The notes below the pieces were generated by a model, which worked only from the letters and a program-made list of their open reading frames with translations, had not been told where the DNA came from and ran no database searches. Shown in pieces: positions 7,089-10,797 of a DNA stretch of 10,797 bases. The stretch covers positions 1-10,797 of the forward strand of contig CALHKP010000021.1 of assembly GCA_938034165.1 (NCBI GenBank). Reading direction: 5' to 3'. Every line of letters starts with the position of its first letter. The stretch's first letter is position 1. A program made the position numbers and the translations under genes. The DNA is from an uncultured Clostridia bacterium (GTDB taxonomy: Bacteria > Bacillota > Clostridia > Peptostreptococcales > Anaerovoracaceae).

Positions 7089-8429
7089 TTATTCGGGATC
7101 TTTGACCCTGTTGTATTTCTTCAGTCCCAGCATAACCACTACTGCTGCAATGGCATAGAGCACAGCCGCAATATAGTAAGCCTGTCTGTAACCTTCCTGA
7201 GTCACGAACAAAATCTTTCCTGTGAAAGTTCCGCTTATTATAGAAACGATTCCCGCAACAAAGTTTACCACTGCCGTGTACGCAGGTCTCAGTTCCTTCG
7301 GAACGACGCTCATTGAAAGAGAGCTTTCCGCCGGGCTACTCAGATTTGCAAGTCCCGCTCTGACAAAGAGAGCAGTTCCGACTGCCGGAATCATCATATC
7401 TCCGAATTTATCTCCGTTTGCGATTATGAGCATGAAAGGAACCGACAGCGCAACTGAAAAGAATATAGTTCCTACTTTTCCAAGTTTCTTTACGGCTAAT
7501 GGCGTAAAGAACATAAATACGATAATTGCTATATATGAAATCGATACCATCAGAGATGATGTCGCCTTGTCAATATGCAGGTTTCTGTTCAAGAAAACTG
7601 TGTAATATGATGTAAAAAGCCCCATTGCAAAGGAAATCAGCATCCAGAATATCAGATAGAATACTGCGTCTTTGTTCAGAAGAGCCTTTCCTGCACCGCT
7701 GATTTTTTCTCTGAATGTAAGTGAATCTTCCTGAAGTTCTTTGGACTTATAGTCCTCTTCCTTTTCTCTGATCATCAGAACTGGGATGATTGACAAAAGT
7801 GCAAGAATGCCCACTGCAATAAGCACATATTCGTTACCCTTCAGGTAAGCGCTGTGTTCAGCTGCACCCATATCTGTAACGAAACGAGTTGCCTGCTTTG
7901 CCACACTGTATGTAAGCCCCGACACTGCTGAGAAAGCCTTAACCACAAGCACTCCTCCAAGATATGTCGCAAGGAAATATCCCACATAACCCATGTAGTA
8001 AGTTCTTGTATACCATCTAATTCCCTCTTCTCCGATAGACTCAGTATATACCGAAACATAAGGAGCCAGAATTATGAAATGAATCTGCACACCCGTTAGC
8101 GCCAACAAAGTCGCTGCAGTCAGAATCCATGGCGAGGATACGAAAACCGCACCAAAGAATGCTGCTGAAGTACCTGCTGCACAGAGAATCAGAATCTTCT
8201 TGTATCCTAGCTTAGGAATGAGCAGCAGAACCGCCGCACTGATAAATGTGGCATATCCATAAAATGCCCAGAAGGAAGTCGCGATAGAAACCGATACCTC
8301 CTGCAGGTAGTTGACATAGGTGTCATACAAAACTCCGCTTGCCAGGTTGTTGATGATATAACTTACTATAAATAGTATGAGATTATATTTTTCTCTCTTA
8401 TCCAGTCTGTTTTCTGTTTTCTTTTCCAT
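7089..8429 (-). CDS. Second major facilitator superfamily transporter
   Basis: A 446-residue integral membrane protein with about 12 hydrophobic helices in two halves. A long charged central loop (REKEEDYKSKELQEDSLTF) lies between helices 6 and 7. The loop between helices 2 and 3 carries a weak motif A (PKLGYKK). It differs clearly from the neighbouring MFS protein, so the two are not a recent tandem duplication. The start is the ATG at 8429, with AAAAGGAAAA about 7 bases upstream; an upstream in-frame TTG at 8453 would place that ribosome site inside the gene. It is 88 bp from the next MFS gene on the same strand and may be the first gene of the unit ending with pepX, though an internal promoter is possible. 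The substrate cannot be inferred from the sequence. Confidence 0.85.
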   Translation of the reverse strand: MEKKTENRLDKREKYNLILFIVSYIINNLASGVLYDTYVNYLQEVSVSIATSFWAFYGYATFISAAVLLLIPKLGYKKILILCAAGTSAAFFGAVFVSSPWILTAATLLALTGVQIHFIILAPYVSVYTESIGEEGIRWYTRTYYMGYVGYFLATYLGGVLVVKAFSAVSGLTYSVAKQATRFVTDMGAAEHSAYLKGNEYVLIAVGILALLSIIPVLMIREKEEDYKSKELQEDSLTFREKISGAGKALLNKDAVFYLIFWMLISFAMGLFTSYYTVFLNRNLHIDKATSSLMVSISYIAIIVFMFFTPLAVKKLGKVGTIFFSVALSVPFMLIIANGDKFGDMMIPAVGTALFVRAGLANLSSPAESSLSMSVVPKELRPAYTAVVNFVAGIVSIISGTFTGKILFVTQEGYRQAYYIAAVLYAIAAVVVMLGLKKYNRVKDPE

Positions 8430-8445
8430 TACAAATTTTCCTTTT

Positions 8446-8501
8446 GTAAACAATTACTATTTTCATTTATTATTTTGTAAACTTTATCCGCTTTTGTTTA
8501 C
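8446..8501. repeat. Three GTAAAC/GTTTAC words, possible operator
   Basis: GTAAAC occurs at 8446-8451 and 8477-8482, each as TTTTGTAAAC, and its reverse complement GTTTAC at 8496-8501. The last two form an inverted pair 13 bases apart. All lie within 75 bp upstream of the MFS start. This could be a repressor site; the spacing is BirA-like, but the outer bases do not fit that consensus on one side. Confidence 0.35.
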
Positions 8502-8549
8502 TTTTTTACCATAACACACTTCACATTCATAATCAACATCAAACTTTCA

Positions 8550-8564
8550 AATTTTCTAAATTTT
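8550..8564. promoter_or_regulatory. Candidate CodY box
   Basis: The 15 bases match the known CodY consensus (AATTTTC-W-GAAAATT) at 12 positions, on either strand. CodY in low-GC Gram-positives represses peptide and amino-acid uptake and breakdown genes when branched-chain amino acids and GTP are plentiful, which fits the genes on both sides. In AT-rich DNA such a match can occur by chance, and no codY gene is in view. Confidence 0.3.
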
Positions 8565-8642
8565 GTACTTTTTACAAAACCCCTCTATGCACGCCTCTCC
8601 CGTCAAAAGCATTAAAAAAACAATGTCTTCCGGTCAAAACCC

Positions 8643-8670
8643 TTGAAAAATGAGGCTTTTTTGATAAAAT
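8643..8670 (+). promoter_or_regulatory. Promoter of the M20 amidohydrolase gene
   Basis: A -35 box TTGAAA (8643-8648) is followed by a 16-base spacer and TAAAAT (8665-8670). TG at 8662-8663 gives an extended -10 element. The predicted transcript starts near 8677, about 40 bases before the ATG at 8716, and includes the strong AAGGAGGA site at 8704-8711. Confidence 0.65.
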
Positions 8671-8715
8671 TAATTCTATCGAAAGTAAATGCACTTTCTA
8701 AGCAAGGAGGAGATT

Positions 8716-9897
8716 ATGGATATAAAAACAAAAGCAGATGAAATATTTCCCCAAGTGCTGGAAATCAGACACCATCTTCATCAGCACCCGGAGCTTTCGG
8801 AACACGAAGTTGAAACAGAAAAATTTATCTGCGAATTTCTTAACCAAAACAACATTCCCTACAGAAACAATGTGGCAGGACACGGTGTTATTGCACAGAT
8901 TGGAACAGGTTCAAAGGGTTTTGCAATAAGAGCGGATATTGATGCCCTGCCTATTCAGGAAAAAAACGATTTGCCTTACGCATCAGTAAACAAAGGAGTT
9001 ATGCACGCCTGCGGACATGACATGCACACATCCATACTGATGGGAACGGCTCTGGTTCTTAAATCCGTTGAAAAAGAAATTACAGAAAAAGACGGCTGCG
9101 TCAAGCTTTTGTTCCAGCCTGCAGAAGAAACCATCGGCGGAGCTTCACCTATGATTGCAGAGGGCGCTTTGGAAAATCCAAAGGTTGAAGGAATAGCTGC
9201 ACTGCACATGGACCCTGCATATCTTGCCGGAAAAATCGTCGTAAAACACGGTCCCATGAATGCCGGAACCGCAACCTTTACAATAACAGTAAAAGGCATA
9301 AGCGCCCACGGAGCTCATCCGGAAAATGGCGTCGATGCGATAGTGGTTGCAAGCAATGTGGTGACTGCACTTCAGACTATATCCAGCAGATTTAACTCGC
9401 CTACAACTCCTGTAATAGTTTCTATCGGTCGCTTTGATGCAGGCACAGCACCTAATGTAGTTGCAGACACAGCAGTACTCAGAGGAACTTCAAGAGGTCT
9501 GAATTTCGAAACACTAGAAGGAATCAAATCAAAGATCGCACAGATTTCCACAGGAATATGCGAATCCTATGGTGCAAAATGCGAGATTGAGTGGGGAGAT
9601 GACTGCTATCCCCCATTGGTAAACGACGACGATATCAACAAACTGATCGAAGAATCCGCAGAAGAACTTCTCGGAAAAGAGTCCATAGTGTATATGCCTG
9701 AGCCTAGCCTTGGCGCGGACGACTTTGCATTCTTTACACAAAAAATAAAAGGAGCATACTTCGACCTGGGAAGTATGCGTCCAAATGAAGAATTCCATCC
9801 ACTTCATAATGAACTTTTCAATCCTGATGAGGATGCCATGAAAAACGGTATCATGGTAGAATCCATGACCGCTCTGAAATTCTTCTCAATAAAATAG
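8716..9897 (+). CDS. M20 family amidohydrolase (M20D, hippurate hydrolase-like)
   Basis: A 393-residue cytoplasmic metalloenzyme of the M20D amidohydrolase group, which hydrolyses amide bonds in N-acyl or N-aroyl amino acids (hippurate, aminobenzoyl-glutamate, N-acetyl-diaminopimelate or indole-acyl conjugates). Visible elements: HLHQHPELSEHE (20-31), IRADIDALPI (71-80), the metal motif HACGHDMHTS with Cys99 and His101, FQPAEE with Glu137/Glu138, His164 in AALHMDP, the lid/dimer motif GISAHGAHPENGVDAI (194-209), GADDFAFF (333-340) and HPLHNELF (361-368). All metal ligands are present, so it should be active; the exact substrate is open. The ATG at 8716 is chosen because AAGGAGGA lies 4 bases upstream; the in-frame ATG at 8689 has no such site. 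The gene is a single unit, divergent from the MFS gene and ending at a shared terminator with thiC. Confidence 0.92.
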   Translation: MDIKTKADEIFPQVLEIRHHLHQHPELSEHEVETEKFICEFLNQNNIPYRNNVAGHGVIAQIGTGSKGFAIRADIDALPIQEKNDLPYASVNKGVMHACGHDMHTSILMGTALVLKSVEKEITEKDGCVKLLFQPAEETIGGASPMIAEGALENPKVEGIAALHMDPAYLAGKIVVKHGPMNAGTATFTITVKGISAHGAHPENGVDAIVVASNVVTALQTISSRFNSPTTPVIVSIGRFDAGTAPNVVADTAVLRGTSRGLNFETLEGIKSKIAQISTGICESYGAKCEIEWGDDCYPPLVNDDDINKLIEESAEELLGKESIVYMPEPSLGADDFAFFTQKIKGAYFDLGSMRPNEEFHPLHNELFNPDEDAMKNGIMVESMTALKFFSIK

Positions 9898-9920
9898 GCC
9901 TATAGGCCCAAAAGAAGCAA

Positions 9921-9961
9921 TTAAAAAAGAAGCTGCCGGCAGGCAGCTTCAACTGTTTTTT
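9921..9961. terminator. Bidirectional terminator shared by M20 gene and thiC
   Basis: GAAGCTGCC (9929-9937) and GGCAGCTTC (9942-9950) form a perfect 9-bp stem with a 4-base loop. For the minus strand (thiC) the stem is followed at once by TTTTTT, an excellent tail. For the plus strand (M20) the T-run begins 4 bases later (9955-9961), a slightly weaker tail. It lies 18 bp past the thiC stop and about 30 bp past the M20 stop. Confidence 0.88.
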
Positions 9962-9968
9962 GAAATTT

Positions 9969-10797
9969 TTACAGAATATCGATATATTCCCCTGAAAGGG
10001 CTTTGTTCATGCTTCTTACTGCGCAGAATTTACCGCACATTGAACATGAATCATCGTGTTCAGGTGATCTGTCTGCACGGATTGCCTTGGCTGTTTCAGG
10101 ATCCATTGCACATTCCCACTGTTTTTCCCAGTCAAGAGCTCTTCTTGCATCAGCCATCTTGTCGTCAATATCTCTTGCACCTCTTACGCCTTTTGCGATA
10201 TCTGCCGCATGAGCCGCAATCTTGGATGCCATAATACCCTGCTTAACATCGTCTACATTTGGAAGTGCAAGGTGTTCAGCCGGTGTAACATAGCAAAGGA
10301 ACGCTGCACCTGACATAGCTGCAACAGCTCCACCGATTGCTGCTGTAATGTGGTCATAACCCGGTGCAATATCAGTTACGATAGGACCAAGAACATAGAA
10401 TGGTGCTCCCATGCAGATGCTCTGCTGAACCTTCATGTTTGCTGCAACCTGGTCTAGTGGAACGTGTCCCGGTCCTTCTACCATTACCTGAACATCCTTT
10501 TCCCATGCCCTCTTAGTGAGTTCTCCCAGTCTTACCAGCTCTTCAATCTGGCATACATCAGTTGCGTCTGCAAGGCATCCAGGTCTGCACGCATCTCCGA
10601 GAGAAATAGTAACGTCATGTTCTCTGCAGATATCCAGGATTTCGTCATAGTATTCGTAGAATGGGTTTTCTTCCCCTGTCATGCACATCCATGCAAATAC
10701 AAGTGAACCGCCTCTTGAAACGATATTTGTCTTTCTCTTGTGCTTCTTAATCTGGTCGATTGTCTTTCTTGTGATTCCGCAGTGAAGAGTAACAAAG
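9969..10797 (-). CDS. thiC: Phosphomethylpyrimidine synthase ThiC, C-terminal part
   Basis: The last 275 or so residues of ThiC; the 5' part lies beyond the right edge, and the frame stays open to the end of the window. ThiC is a radical-SAM enzyme that turns aminoimidazole ribotide into hydroxymethylpyrimidine phosphate for thiamine synthesis. Recognised stretches are FVTLHCGIT at the cut edge, SRGGS, SLGDACRPGC, VMVEGPGHVPLDQ with its metal-binding His, GAPFYVLGP, TDIAPGYDHI and CYVTPAEHL. The iron-sulfur motif near the end is CSMCGKFC, spaced CX2CX3C, one residue shorter than CX2CX4C in the E. coli-type enzyme; as I recall, clostridial and archaeal short ThiC proteins share this. A leader riboswitch, if present, would be outside the window. 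It ends at the hairpin shared with the M20 gene. Confidence 0.95.
   Translation of the reverse strand, partial: FVTLHCGITRKTIDQIKKHKRKTNIVSRGGSLVFAWMCMTGEENPFYEYYDEILDICREHDVTISLGDACRPGCLADATDVCQIEELVRLGELTKRAWEKDVQVMVEGPGHVPLDQVAANMKVQQSICMGAPFYVLGPIVTDIAPGYDHITAAIGGAVAAMSGAAFLCYVTPAEHLALPNVDDVKQGIMASKIAAHAADIAKGVRGARDIDDKMADARRALDWEKQWECAMDPETAKAIRADRSPEHDDSCSMCGKFCAVRSMNKALSGEYIDIL

Larger units (their letters stand above)
8430..8715. other. Divergent regulatory region between MFS and M20 genes
   Basis: A 286-bp AT-rich stretch without a gene. It must hold promoters for the minus-strand MFS gene and the plus-strand M20 gene. The M20 promoter is clear (8643-8670). For the MFS gene I see only weak candidates, for example TTTACA overlapping the GTAAAC word at 8477-8482, with a poor -10 after 17 bases. 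An imperfect direct repeat, CGTCAAAAGC (8601-8610) and GGTCAAAACC (8632-8641), precedes the M20 promoter. Confidence 0.6.

Noticed and set aside
8429..8501. BirA operator in front of the MFS gene
   Set aside because: GTAAAC and GTTTAC form an inverted pair, but one half lacks the expected outer bases and there is no biotin-related gene nearby.
9894..9910. ATAGGCCTAT palindrome and repeated TAGGCC after the M20 stop
   Set aside because: It is very short, has no U-tract, and the real terminator follows immediately; it is most likely chance.
1..10797. CRISPR array, tRNA, rRNA, insertion sequence or phage genes
   Set aside because: No regularly spaced repeats, cloverleaf-like stretches, transposase motifs or phage-type proteins were seen on either strand.

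Overview
The window looks like a chromosomal segment of an anaerobic, moderately AT-rich Gram-positive bacterium of the Clostridia type. This is an inference from the purine-rich AGGAGG-like ribosome binding sites, AT-rich spacers, Rho-independent terminators, a TTG start, and the short form of ThiC. There is no sign of phage, insertion sequence, CRISPR or RNA genes. The theme is peptide and amino-acid-conjugate breakdown: an M18 aminopeptidase, an M32-type carboxypeptidase homologue, an S15 Xaa-Pro dipeptidyl-peptidase, an M20 amidohydrolase and two MFS transporters. The 3' part of the thiamine gene thiC closes the window.

Layout. Positions 1-337 carry no credible gene but are dense in inverted repeats, some mutually exclusive, including a likely bidirectional terminator. 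Positions 338-3713 (minus strand) form a probable three-gene operon transcribed right to left: a zinc-finger/LuxR-type DNA-binding protein, an M32 homologue, then the M18 aminopeptidase, with gaps of 19-24 bp. A promoter (3781-3808) sits directly behind the terminator of the next unit (3806-3859). Positions 3885-8429 (minus strand) hold a second MFS transporter gene (transcribed first), another MFS gene and pepX; the last two are 5 bp apart. A 286-bp divergent region (8430-8715) has a good promoter for the plus-strand M20 gene (8716-9897), repeated GTAAAC/GTTTAC words and a CodY-like palindrome. M20 and thiC converge on one shared hairpin terminator (about 9921-9961).

Most notable: the M32 homologue keeps the fold signatures and length of its family but has lost the HEXXH zinc motif (HSGGK instead) and the paired HES motif (DEA instead). 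It therefore appears to be a catalytically dead pseudopeptidase, kept intact and co-transcribed with an active-looking M18 peptidase and a putative regulator. I infer a regulatory, binding or scaffold role, or a new activity. Other points are the PepX that lacks the family's N-terminal domain and the structured intergenic region at the left end.
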